The notes under the pieces are model-generated. The model was given only the letters and a program-made list of their open reading frames with translations. It did no database searches and was not told the origin of the DNA. This document shows positions 37,636 through 45,792 of a DNA stretch of 64,000 nt, piece after piece; within the stretch, counting starts at the first letter, position 1; each line of letters begins with the position of its first letter. Made by a program: the position numbers and the translations under genes. Origin of the DNA: Flavobacterium yafengii (GTDB lineage: Bacteria > Bacteroidota > Bacteroidia > Flavobacteriales > Flavobacteriaceae); NCBI RefSeq assembly GCF_030010375.1, contig NZ_JASCRY010000003.1, positions 186,001-250,000 of the forward strand. Direction: 5' to 3'.

Positions 37636-38073
37636 CTATCTACAGGCTAGTTTTTTCCTTCGGTTTTGGAAAATACAAATAACTTTATCTAGAAATTTTA
37701 GCTGCTTTTCTCTATAGGTAAATCCCTTGGATTCGGAGAATTGCTTGCTAATTGTATCTATACTAACTTGTAATCCCACATCTCCACTATAAGTAAAGTT
37801 TTCTTCAATAAACTGCTGCATTTTACTTCTATTGCAATTTTCACTTTTAGTATCAAAAAATAAAACAGCCTCATCCATGAGAAGGTAGAAGAATTGTGCC
37901 AAATCACTTTTATTGAAGCTTGAACTACATTTTTCTATTACTAAATAGTTTTTAGACCTATCATTACGGCTGTAGAGGTGATTCTTTTCTTTTAACAATA
38001 TCTCGATACATTCCATCTTCCCAAATAACGCTTCTACTGCATCGGGAAGTTCTTCATTTGTTAACTTTTTCAT
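37636..38073 (-). CDS. RteC-like C-terminal domain protein
   Basis: 145 aa. The C-terminal half (DLAQFFYLLMDEAVLFFD ... SKMQQFIEENFTY ... YREKQLKFLDKVICIFQNRRKKL) follows the RteC C-terminal pattern, including the KFLDK ending. RteC controls excision of CTnDOT-type elements, so this is probably a regulator of the integration or transfer genes. The match is by eye and the N-terminal half is not recognised. Confidence 0.65.
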   Translation of the reverse strand: MKKLTNEELPDAVEALFGKMECIEILLKEKNHLYSRNDRSKNYLVIEKCSSSFNKSDLAQFFYLLMDEAVLFFDTKSENCNRSKMQQFIEENFTYSGDVGLQVSIDTISKQFSESKGFTYREKQLKFLDKVICIFQNRRKKLACR

Positions 38074-38080
38074 AGCATTA

Positions 38081-38398
38081 TTACTTTGGAAATTTAACTT
38101 CTAAATCAGATAGAGAATAAGGAAAATAAATAGTACTCCCCTGATTTCTCTTACGAGTTGACTCATACTTGATATAACCGTACTCGTTTAATTCTCGCAT
38201 ACATTTGTAGTATGTTTTAGGGGAAGAAATTTTGGCTATATCCATAATCTCATACCTATACGCTTGTATAGGATTAACAAAACCCTTATCCACTCTAAAC
38301 TGCAATAGTGCAACATAAATACCAATATGCGTAATACTAATACGGTAATCATTTTCTATTGCTTTAAAGAAATCGGATAAGGGTTTTAATATTTCCAT
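38081..38398 (-). CDS. Small winged-helix regulator
   Basis: 105 aa. The order RYEIMDIAKISSPKTYYKCMRELNEYGYIKYESTRKRNQGSTIYF is a winged helix-turn-helix: recognition helix, then a two-strand wing. Similar small proteins accompany tra operons of Bacteroidetes elements. It probably binds element promoters. It lies seven bases from each neighbouring gene, so it belongs to the same transcript. Confidence 0.75.
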   Translation of the reverse strand: MEILKPLSDFFKAIENDYRISITHIGIYVALLQFRVDKGFVNPIQAYRYEIMDIAKISSPKTYYKCMRELNEYGYIKYESTRKRNQGSTIYFPYSLSDLEVKFPK

Positions 38399-38404
38399 CA
38401 GAAC

Positions 38405-39205
38405 CTAAATTGAATTAGACTGCTTTTTTTTTCTCTTTTTTGCTTCTTGGGGGACTGCCGGTCCATCGTCATCAACACTTTGACTTTGTCTTTTATCCTG
38501 TTTCATTGACTGACTTTGTCCTTCAGATATTTTTTCATCTTTAGTCTGACGATTGTCAATACGTTTCATATTGCCATCATACACATTGATTGTTTTGAAT
38601 TGGGGATTAGCTTCAATATAATGCTTCACCTCATTTCCATCTTTTAAGAATGTAGCAGATTGCAGGTTTCCTTTTTTCATGGAATCCATCAAATCTTCTT
38701 TGTATTTAGCATTTTCCAATTCCTTGATTGGATGTTTAGAAAGTGCCACTTCCAGATCGTAACCATAATTCTGATGGTATTGGTTTAACTTAAAATTTCC
38801 ATTGTTATCCGCTTCTTTAAAATCCATTTGTACCCACGAATTATAAACCTGACCTTCTTTATTGGTCAAATCCTTATTTACTGCTCTTCCCTCCATAAGG
38901 TTATAGGCTTCCTTCATGGTAATATTGCTACCTTTATTGATATAAAAGGTCTGCTCCAATGATACCTTAGAATTATCTTTATGCAAATCCACCTTATAAG
39001 AATTAAAAAAATACATATCGCTCTGATCCGATTTTTTAAAATTCAAAGTTGCTACCGCATTATCTTTACCGTATTGAGCGTTGTAGTTCAATGTGAAACT
39101 AGGAGTTTGCTTTTGCATTTTTTCCTTTAATTCACTTTCTAATCCTTCACCGAAACCGTTGTACTTTACCTGATCGCGCAGGTATTCAAAATTTTTATCG
39201 TTCAT
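38405..39205 (-). CDS. Conserved protein of Bacteroidetes conjugative elements
   Basis: 266 aa. The pattern LRDQVKYNGFGEGLESELKEKM, FFNSYKVDL, TMKEAYNLMEGRAVNKDL, YNSWVQMDF and EANPQFKTINVYDGNMKRI is one I know from hypothetical proteins that travel with conjugative transposons of this phylum, sometimes as part of larger DUF3945-type proteins. The last 50 residues are a low-complexity Q/S/K-rich tail. No enzyme motif is visible; the function is unknown. It lies 30 bases downstream of traN. Confidence 0.75.
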   Translation of the reverse strand: MNDKNFEYLRDQVKYNGFGEGLESELKEKMQKQTPSFTLNYNAQYGKDNAVATLNFKKSDQSDMYFFNSYKVDLHKDNSKVSLEQTFYINKGSNITMKEAYNLMEGRAVNKDLTNKEGQVYNSWVQMDFKEADNNGNFKLNQYHQNYGYDLEVALSKHPIKELENAKYKEDLMDSMKKGNLQSATFLKDGNEVKHYIEANPQFKTINVYDGNMKRIDNRQTKDEKISEGQSQSMKQDKRQSQSVDDDGPAVPQEAKKRKKKQSNSI

Positions 39206-39235
39206 GACTATTTAATTTAAATGATTAATAATTAA

Positions 39236-40075
39236 TTATAGTTTGGGTAATACAGTAACCTTTACAAGCTTTTTGTTCTTCACCTGCAATTCCACATGTC
39301 TTCCACCATTCTTTTCCATGAGCTGTATAGCAAGGTATTTCTTCTCAGGAATCGTAAATTTTGGTAGGGCAAACACGAATGTATTTTCTGATTCATCATC
39401 AACTGTAGCTACATTATTAAGAATATAGATTGGCGTAATTTCGATTTCCTGTGAAGCGGTTCGCTTTACTTTTTTATTATCCCGAATAAAAAAGCGGAGC
39501 TGGTCAACATCATAATTTATTTTCGAGTGGTTTGCGACCAATATCCTGTAATACATCACATCATTTTGAATAAAAATTCCATTTAGTTGAAATTTGATAT
39601 CATACTTGTTTTCCTTTTCACCTCGTATCTTTCCCTTATCATAAAAAGCTAATTTGGAATATTGCTCTACCTCCTGCTCGTTCCTGTTTTCGGATGAAAA
39701 ATAAATTTCCTGTCCTCCCTGTTTTGTCTCATTCAAGGAGAGATTCAATTGTGGTGATTGCTCATCATAATTGAGAACAAAGGAATACAGTTTGCCATCG
39801 GCAGTAACCACCGTAAGGTTCGTTTGAATGAACCCTTGTTGTGCAGCCTTAATCTGCAATATATTTTCTAGTCCTTTCGCTTTCTGGACAAGTACATCCT
39901 GACTGCCCCGATCTACACTTTTAATGGCATATGGGAATACAATATTTGTTGTTTTTGAATACCCAATCGCCAACGAATCCGGTTCAATTTTCGTTAGGTG
40001 ATTTTTACTTGTTTGCGCAAATGCGCCTATCGTAAAGAGTAAATACACCATAGCCAATACATTGAAGTTTTTCAT
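39236..40075 (-). CDS. traN: Conjugative transposon protein TraN (DUF4138, VirB9-like)
   Basis: 279 aa with a signal peptide (MKNFNVLAMVYLLFTIGAFAQ). The mature part (KTTNIVFPYAIKSVDRGSQDVLVQKAKGLENILQIKAA) is the start of the TraN/DUF4138 domain, including the FP-YAI-VDRG block shared with VirB9-type proteins. It would form the outer-membrane-side ring of the type IV secretion channel with TraM. It is immediately downstream of traM in the usual order. Confidence 0.92.
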   Translation of the reverse strand: MKNFNVLAMVYLLFTIGAFAQTSKNHLTKIEPDSLAIGYSKTTNIVFPYAIKSVDRGSQDVLVQKAKGLENILQIKAAQQGFIQTNLTVVTADGKLYSFVLNYDEQSPQLNLSLNETKQGGQEIYFSSENRNEQEVEQYSKLAFYDKGKIRGEKENKYDIKFQLNGIFIQNDVMYYRILVANHSKINYDVDQLRFFIRDNKKVKRTASQEIEITPIYILNNVATVDDESENTFVFALPKFTIPEKKYLAIQLMEKNGGRHVELQVKNKKLVKVTVLPKL

Positions 40076-40094
40076 AGTTAATAATTTTTAGTTT

Positions 40095-41399
40095 TTAATT
40101 GGAATCCTTTTGTTTTTGCTTTTCATCATGAAGTAACACCTGATAGCCCGCCTTTACAACCACTTTAACAAGCTTCACTTTTTTACTGAGCAGCGTTTTA
40201 GCCGCCTCAATACCTACCCCGGCTGCTTGTGCTCCCCAAGAATCATCAAGAGTTGCGACGCCGAGCGTCTGCATGGAGCGGTCTGCAGATGCTTTGGCAA
40301 CATCCCGGTTAATTGCTCCCGGAATATAAATTCCACTGAGCCCGTCTAAATCATAAACAGATAGGTCAACCGGAAATAAGGAGTTGTCATATCGGATGCT
40401 ATTGATCTTCATAATGAGTCTTTCTCCCTTTAAGGATGCTATTCCAAACAAGAAATTATTCTTCGGAATCTTGACCCCATTAATAAAAACAGCATGGACA
40501 AGCCTCAGTTTTACTGTCGACCCATTTACAATAGTCTGTGTTTCATGGATCACAGCAGCTACTGCATTTTGATTATAGTCTGCACTTGCTGGATCTTCTA
40601 AGTAATAAAAGGCATTGCCTTTGGACTGCCTATCAACAGGATTTGTTGGCGTAATTTGCAACGAAGAAATAATATCTTCCTTTGTTTTAGTAGTGATGGT
40701 AAACACCTGTCCTCGCTGCGCTTCGGAAACCTTTCTCAGTTTTTCCTGTACCCTGTCGGGATGCTGAATATCCAGTATGCTTTCGAGCATCCCGCTGAGC
40801 TGCTTCAATTCAGGATCCTGCACATCGCTCCGACCATTCATAGACTGCATCATTTCTTCCAACTTGTTAACATCCTCTGAATGTACCTCGGTAGTACTTC
40901 CCTTTGCGTAGTTATTAAAATCGGGGCTTTGTGCTGGAGACGCAATTGGCTTATTGATAGCTCTTTGAAGCGCTTCAAGCTTTTCATGAAACTTTTCTTC
41001 GTTGGGATCACGATACATAGAAGTATTTAAGCCATTACTGCCTTTTCTAGAACTGCTCTGATTATAAGAAGTGTCATTGGCAGTTTCTGTTGAATCTCCT
41101 TGAAAAGACTGGCTGAGATAGTTTGGATCCTTTTTTATTAGTTCCTCTAGTTTAGTAGAGTCAAGTGCTGCTTGTTCATAGTAATTCATTTTATCCAACG
41201 CAATACTTTCCTTCAGGTTCGCATCCGGAAGCTTTATATTAAATCCTTCTTTTTCAACTAACGCCCCATTAGCAGCATTCATTTTTCCTCCGCCCAATGC
41301 CCAAAACATAATAGTGATAAAGGGCAGCACCAATAGCGGCATTACCAAAAGTATCTTTCGCTGTCTTAGCATTTTTAGTGATTTCATTCTTTCTTCCAT
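40095..41399 (-). CDS. traM: Conjugative transposon protein TraM (VirB10-like)
   Basis: 434 aa. One membrane helix near residues 14-32 (ILLVMPLLVLPFITIMFWALGGGK) is followed by a long periplasmic linker with many charged and N/S residues and a C-terminal VirB10-like domain (AVIHETQTIVNGSTVKLRL, FLFGIASLKGERL, GAINRDVAKASADRS). It spans the envelope and links inner and outer parts of the mating channel. Confidence 0.92.
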   Translation of the reverse strand: MEERMKSLKMLRQRKILLVMPLLVLPFITIMFWALGGGKMNAANGALVEKEGFNIKLPDANLKESIALDKMNYYEQAALDSTKLEELIKKDPNYLSQSFQGDSTETANDTSYNQSSSRKGSNGLNTSMYRDPNEEKFHEKLEALQRAINKPIASPAQSPDFNNYAKGSTTEVHSEDVNKLEEMMQSMNGRSDVQDPELKQLSGMLESILDIQHPDRVQEKLRKVSEAQRGQVFTITTKTKEDIISSLQITPTNPVDRQSKGNAFYYLEDPASADYNQNAVAAVIHETQTIVNGSTVKLRLVHAVFINGVKIPKNNFLFGIASLKGERLIMKINSIRYDNSLFPVDLSVYDLDGLSGIYIPGAINRDVAKASADRSMQTLGVATLDDSWGAQAAGVGIEAAKTLLSKKVKLVKVVVKAGYQVLLHDEKQKQKDSN

Positions 41400-41487
41400 G
41401 ATCTTAATTTTTAAATTGTGAGTGATAATAATTTTCTACTATTGTAAGACTGTCCAATAATCCAGGACGATATTGCATGATACTGTC

Positions 41488-41901
41488 CTACAATTTTTTT
41501 CCAGTCGGGCTGCGACCCAAACTGTCCATATACTTACGAAAGCGAACAGTTTTTTCAAATTCAGCTTTACTGATTGACACTTTTATCTTGTCCCTTTCAT
41601 CACCGGTTCGCATAGTATTTATTGATTTTGCAAACGGTGTAATAGGTATAACACTGGCTGTTGTTTCGGAAAAACTGCCTATCATCACATAAATACTGCA
41701 ACCGCTCGTAAAGACAATAAAACAGATCAGAATCACAATCCAACTTTTACGTGATAAATGTGCTGTTTTGCGTTCCAGCCAGTGCGCGCACTTATATTGT
41801 AGCCGAAGATTGGCTTCATCAAATTGCTGCAACAGATTTCCCTTAAAGCAATCCGTTTTATCGGAGACTTTTTCATTGTTTCTTTTAAATGAGAATAGCA
41901 T
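41488..41901 (-). CDS. TraL-position small membrane protein
   Basis: 137 aa with one hydrophobic helix near residues 52-72 (WIVILICFIVFTSGCSIYVMI) and charged ends. It lies between traK and traM exactly where traL is found in this operon type, and its length and topology agree. Sequence similarity to TraL is not something I can confirm, so the assignment is positional. Confidence 0.75.
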   Translation of the reverse strand: MLFSFKRNNEKVSDKTDCFKGNLLQQFDEANLRLQYKCAHWLERKTAHLSRKSWIVILICFIVFTSGCSIYVMIGSFSETTASVIPITPFAKSINTMRTGDERDKIKVSISKAEFEKTVRFRKYMDSLGRSPTGKKL

Positions 41902-41915
41902 AATCAGTAGATTTA

Positions 41916-42536
41916 TTATTTTCTATTTTCGGTACTCAAATCCCGATTCTCGATAGTACTCCATCGCTCTACTAAAAAGCCGTGCGGGTTATTGTCACTT
42001 CGCGAAACATTCCGAAGATTTCCTTCTGTTATGAGGCTACGGTATGCAATACTGGTAGTTCTGATAATATTTTGAGTGGCATAACATCGAAAATGGTACG
42101 GATATTTATTGATGTCAACAGTAACACTGTCCACTTGTATGGTCTGACTGATATTTCCTGAAATTATACCGGAATAATACCCGTTCTCTTTCAAATCATC
42201 ATAAATCCGTTTTGCACTGTCGTCTGCGAGGTAAAGTGCCTTGGTAACATTGGTTCTTATTACTTTATCATCTGGATCAAGGGTAAAGAATAACTTATGA
42301 AAGGTCATCACATGATCCCTTGCCTCAACTGGTATATTGTCTTTTCTGTCCGAAGCATACGCTTCTAATGCTTTCCCATTAGCCAGTATATAGACCTTAT
42401 TTTGCATTTGTGATACCAGACTGAAACTCTTATAAAGGGCAAAACAGCTCATTATAATACTCCCGCCAACCACCAGCATAGTAAAGCCGCGAACATGCCG
42501 AAAGGCGGTATCAATATTTTTCATTTTGCTAAACAT
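41916..42536 (-). CDS. traK: Conjugative transposon protein TraK (VirB8-like)
   Basis: 206 aa. The N-terminal MKNIDTAFRHVRGFTMLVVGGSIIMSCFALY gives a short cytoplasmic head and one membrane helix, followed by ILANGKALEAYASDRKDNIPVEARDHVMTFHKLFFTLDPD, the recognisable TraK core with a VirB8-like periplasmic domain. It assembles the inner-membrane part of the channel. The order K-L-M-N is conserved. Confidence 0.92.
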   Translation of the reverse strand: MFSKMKNIDTAFRHVRGFTMLVVGGSIIMSCFALYKSFSLVSQMQNKVYILANGKALEAYASDRKDNIPVEARDHVMTFHKLFFTLDPDDKVIRTNVTKALYLADDSAKRIYDDLKENGYYSGIISGNISQTIQVDSVTVDINKYPYHFRCYATQNIIRTTSIAYRSLITEGNLRNVSRSDNNPHGFLVERWSTIENRDLSTENRK

Positions 42537-42554
42537 AATGCGGTTTTTTAGCGG

Positions 42555-43751
42555 TTAAGAATTGCCTTTTAATTTATTGCTCATGTAACTCTCCTTGTCT
42601 TTGAAGTAAGGAGATGCACTGCTGGATCCAGACATGCTTTGAGACGTACGCCCTGCAGCATTGCCCATAGCATCCACGACCATTCCTGCACCAGCAGATG
42701 CAGTATTAACAGCCGAATTCGTAGAATTACTGAAGATACTGGTCACTTTTTGACCTAAAGCCCCACCTCCGCCTGCGTGGACAATATAATTAGCGACTGA
42801 AGGAACAGTAAAATACCCAACGATTCCTATAATCATAAACACCAGATACGCCATATCTGTTTTACTAAAAAAAGTGTCCCCATAATCATTGACCTGCCCG
42901 ATATCAAGTCGTAGCATCTTTTCTTGTATCTTTCCTATGATACTGCCAAAAATATTGGCTACCGGAAGCCATAGATAAATATTAATATAGCGTGCCAGCC
43001 ACACCGTAATTGTATGCTGAAAACCATCAAAAACGGATATACCAAAAACCAGCGGCCCCAAAATAGAAAGTACTACTAGTTGAAAAGTCCGAAGCGTATC
43101 AATACAGAGTGCGGCCGCTTCAAAAAGAACCATCAATACTTCACTCATCCATTCCTTGACTGAATTACGAAAATTGAATGACGCCTTTGACATCGCAAAC
43201 TTGACATCATTCCCTATTCCTTCCATAATCCCTTCGTCAGATGGGTCTGCACCTTCATGCGTGTATTTGTACCATTTGTCTCGGTCGCCGCTTCCAGCTG
43301 TTCCGACATACATTTTCCATGGATCGGTCTCTTTAATCGCTTCTTCCTTTTGTTGCAGCAGTAGTACAATAGCCTTGTTTGAACCATCTACCATCGAGGC
43401 GGTTGCTGTAACAGTAGGTTTCATCACACCATTGATCATATCCAGTACCGAAGGGAAAATCATAATACAGAATCCAATCACAAATGGACGGAAAAGCGGA
43501 TAGAAATCGATTGGTTCAGCGCTGGCAATATGCCTCCAAACTCTGGAAGCGATATACCAGATGGCTCCAAATCCGGCGATTCCCTGACCAACTCCCATCA
43601 GGTTGCTGCACAATGGCATCATCTCATCGTATAATTGATCCAGTACGCTATGCAAACTGTTCATGTCATCTGCCAGACCCTGTGCATGGCTGGCGATAGG
43701 CAACACCATCCCCGCGGCTGCAAATAATGCAGCCTTGCTCCTCTTTATCAT
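42555..43751 (-). CDS. traJ: Conjugative transposon protein TraJ (VirB6-like)
   Basis: 398 aa polytopic membrane protein with a cleavable leader (ALFAAAGMVLPIASHAQG). Features include DQLYDEMMPLCSNLMGVGQGIAGFGAIWYI, IDFYPLFRPFVIGFCIMIFP and LGPLVFGISVFDGFQHTITVWLARYINIYLWLPVAN, the TraJ signature. It forms the inner-membrane pore component. A Ser/Ala/Gly-rich tail of about 60 residues ends it. Confidence 0.92.
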   Translation of the reverse strand: MIKRSKAALFAAAGMVLPIASHAQGLADDMNSLHSVLDQLYDEMMPLCSNLMGVGQGIAGFGAIWYIASRVWRHIASAEPIDFYPLFRPFVIGFCIMIFPSVLDMINGVMKPTVTATASMVDGSNKAIVLLLQQKEEAIKETDPWKMYVGTAGSGDRDKWYKYTHEGADPSDEGIMEGIGNDVKFAMSKASFNFRNSVKEWMSEVLMVLFEAAALCIDTLRTFQLVVLSILGPLVFGISVFDGFQHTITVWLARYINIYLWLPVANIFGSIIGKIQEKMLRLDIGQVNDYGDTFFSKTDMAYLVFMIIGIVGYFTVPSVANYIVHAGGGGALGQKVTSIFSNSTNSAVNTASAGAGMVVDAMGNAAGRTSQSMSGSSSASPYFKDKESYMSNKLKGNS

Positions 43752-43763
43752 GTTATTATGTAT

Positions 43764-44399
43764 TTAGTTATTTACTTTGTAGATGCTGCGCATTGCCTCT
43801 ACATCATTGCGCTCTTTTGTTCGCTGGATTGCCAATATGGAGGTATTGTTATTAAAGCTTCGCAGAAACGAGAGCTTATCTTGCATATCACCATAGACCT
43901 TGTCAATGGCGGTAAGTCTTTCATCATCAGACATTCGCAATGTATTAGCAGAAACGACTGAGGTCAACTCATCCAGATTTCTGAGGCTCTCTTTGAACAG
44001 CTTGGAATACACCTTTTCGAGGTAAGCGATTTCATCTGTATTGAAATTTCCACTGTTCCTGAATCGGTTTAAGGCGGCCTTGTACTCTTTTACCAAAAGC
44101 AGTTGATATTGAATAATAGCACCAACTCTCTTGTATTTTCGAACCGTTGGACTCACCTGCATCAGCGCATCAAGAAATGTTTTATGAAGACTGAAGTTTC
44201 CTTGAGATAAATCTTTAACGGTATTATAGCCTCCATTAAGAATTTGATATCCTTTTTTCATATCGGTAAGTATCTGTTTGAACTGAGCCAACTTTTCGAT
44301 ATTCAAAATCAACTGTTGCATTTCCTGGGATTGAGCAGAAACGCTGTATGGGAATACTAATCCCATCATCATAATGATTAAAATCAGGTGTCTTTTCAT
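43764..44399 (-). CDS. TraI-like conjugation protein, copy 1
   Basis: 211 aa periplasmic protein with a signal peptide (MKRHLILIIMMMGLVFPYSVSAQ). The mature region is helical, with KGYQILNGGYNTVKDLSQGNFSLHKTFLDALMQVSPTVRKY and DEIAYLEKVYSKLFKESLRNLDEL. Two adjacent upstream genes share this layout, including xGxFxLHxxxxxxLxxxxP, EVxYxxxV and MxDxERLxxIDxxY. VirB5-like proteins of this position coat the pilus tip or prime the channel. Its stop-side neighbour is traJ. Confidence 0.82.
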   Translation of the reverse strand: MKRHLILIIMMMGLVFPYSVSAQSQEMQQLILNIEKLAQFKQILTDMKKGYQILNGGYNTVKDLSQGNFSLHKTFLDALMQVSPTVRKYKRVGAIIQYQLLLVKEYKAALNRFRNSGNFNTDEIAYLEKVYSKLFKESLRNLDELTSVVSANTLRMSDDERLTAIDKVYGDMQDKLSFLRSFNNNTSILAIQRTKERNDVEAMRSIYKVNN

Positions 44400-45025
44400 G
44401 GTACATTATTTTTTACGCCCTGCAACACACGGCTGGTTTTTACATCCTTAAAATTAGTACTCCTAGACAAAGACATCATTCTGGTTTGATCGCTGAAGCT
44501 CTCGCAAAAAATATAGCTTTCCAGCATATTTTGATACAGGAAATCAATTTTGTTTATGCGCTCGTCGTCTTTCATTTCCAGGTTCCCTTGCGTTAAAACG
44601 ACAATCAGTTCGTCTAAAGTAGTATCACCATTTTTAATCAACCGGTTCATTACTCTCTTAATATACGCCACTTCGTCACCGTGAAATAAATCATCTTCCT
44701 GAACTTGTTTTAGTGTACTCTTGTATTTATCTAAGATCTTTACTTGAAGTACTATAATCTGAGACACTCTGGAATAGTCTTTTATCTTTGGATTAATTAT
44801 TTTTAACGAATTGAAATAATCTGCATGAAGATCAAATTCCCCCCGTTTAAAATTACCTATCGTGTTCAGCCCCTTTTTAGCGATGGAATATCCTTTTTGA
44901 GCATAGCCGGTATACATTTTAAGTGCAGCAATCTGTTTTAGTAGTACTTCTCTTTGTTTTGGTTGCGCGTAAATACTCCCCTTTAAAAGTCCGGTGAGAA
45001 GTAGCAATAGCAGTATTTTTTTCAT
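44396..45025 (-). CDS. TraI-like conjugation protein, copy 2
   Basis: 209 aa from the ATG at 45025 (MKKILLLLLLTGLLKGSIYAQ, a signal peptide); a start at 45055 adds ten residues before the leader and would overlap copy 3. The core KKGLNTIGNFKRGEFDLHADYFNSLKIINP and HGDEVAYIKRVMNRLIKNGDTTLDEL mirrors copies 1 and 3. It overlaps copy 1 by four bases. The same periplasmic role is expected, but divergence is large, so the copies are not recent duplicates. Confidence 0.82.
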   Translation of the reverse strand: MKKILLLLLLTGLLKGSIYAQPKQREVLLKQIAALKMYTGYAQKGYSIAKKGLNTIGNFKRGEFDLHADYFNSLKIINPKIKDYSRVSQIIVLQVKILDKYKSTLKQVQEDDLFHGDEVAYIKRVMNRLIKNGDTTLDELIVVLTQGNLEMKDDERINKIDFLYQNMLESYIFCESFSDQTRMMSLSRSTNFKDVKTSRVLQGVKNNVP

Positions 45026-45038
45026 GACTTTATTTTTT

Positions 45039-45731
45039 TTAATTGCCAATACCATAGAATTTCTTAATTACATTCACATCGCTTTTTGTTTTTGCTCTTT
45101 GAAGACTTAATTGGATGTTCTCTCTGTTAAGCTGAGAAAGATCATCATAAGTCGCATCAATCTGATCGGCTGCAGTGTTGATAATTTTAAGCCGTTTAGC
45201 ATCGCTCATCTGTATGGCAAAAGAGTCCAATACTAAAAAGATCTGGTCGATATTTTTCATGCTTTCACTCAATATGCCGGAATATACTTTTTGCATATAG
45301 TTTAATTCATTTGCATTAAAATGATCGTCTTGCTGGAACAGCTCCCAAGCCCTTTCGTACTCAGCAATAAGCCGTACTTGCTTTTGGGTAACATCCCTGA
45401 TTCGTTGATAGGAAGTAATACTGGATTTGACTTTGGCGAGTTCCTCATAGTAATTTTTGTACAAATCTTTTTGTTTTTGTGTCCAGTTGGAAATCGCCTC
45501 CAATTTCAATTTCGACAACATATTTTCCAATTTTTTCTGAGCATTCTGCAACCATATCGTTTTGTTTTGTAGGCGTTGGATCCGAAGGTCAATTGCTTTT
45601 ATAACTTTCTTTACGGCTGCGGTAATCAATCCAATTATTGGAACAGCCGCAACTGTTTCTGCCGGTCTTGCAGGAGTGCTTATAAGCAATAGGCACAGCA
45701 AGCAGACCATGATTTTTTTCTTTGCTTTCAT
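45039..45731 (-). CDS. TraI-like conjugation protein, copy 3
   Basis: 230 aa with a signal peptide (KIMVCLLCLLLISTPARPAE) and a hydrophobic stretch VAAVPIIGLITAAVKKVIKAI. A coiled-coil-prone segment (IQRLQNKTIWLQNAQKKLENMLSK) precedes the shared block FNANELNYMQKVYSGILSESMKNIDQI and MSDAKRLKIINTAADQID. Of the three copies this one best fits the standard annotated TraI of flavobacterial elements. It follows traG, with 61 bases between. Confidence 0.85.
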   Translation of the reverse strand: MKAKKKIMVCLLCLLLISTPARPAETVAAVPIIGLITAAVKKVIKAIDLRIQRLQNKTIWLQNAQKKLENMLSKLKLEAISNWTQKQKDLYKNYYEELAKVKSSITSYQRIRDVTQKQVRLIAEYERAWELFQQDDHFNANELNYMQKVYSGILSESMKNIDQIFLVLDSFAIQMSDAKRLKIINTAADQIDATYDDLSQLNRENIQLSLQRAKTKSDVNVIKKFYGIGN

Positions 45732-45792
45732 AATTCATTATTTATAATGTTTGTTTCTCCAGTATTGGCAGGGTGTTATTTCCTTTTTGTCC

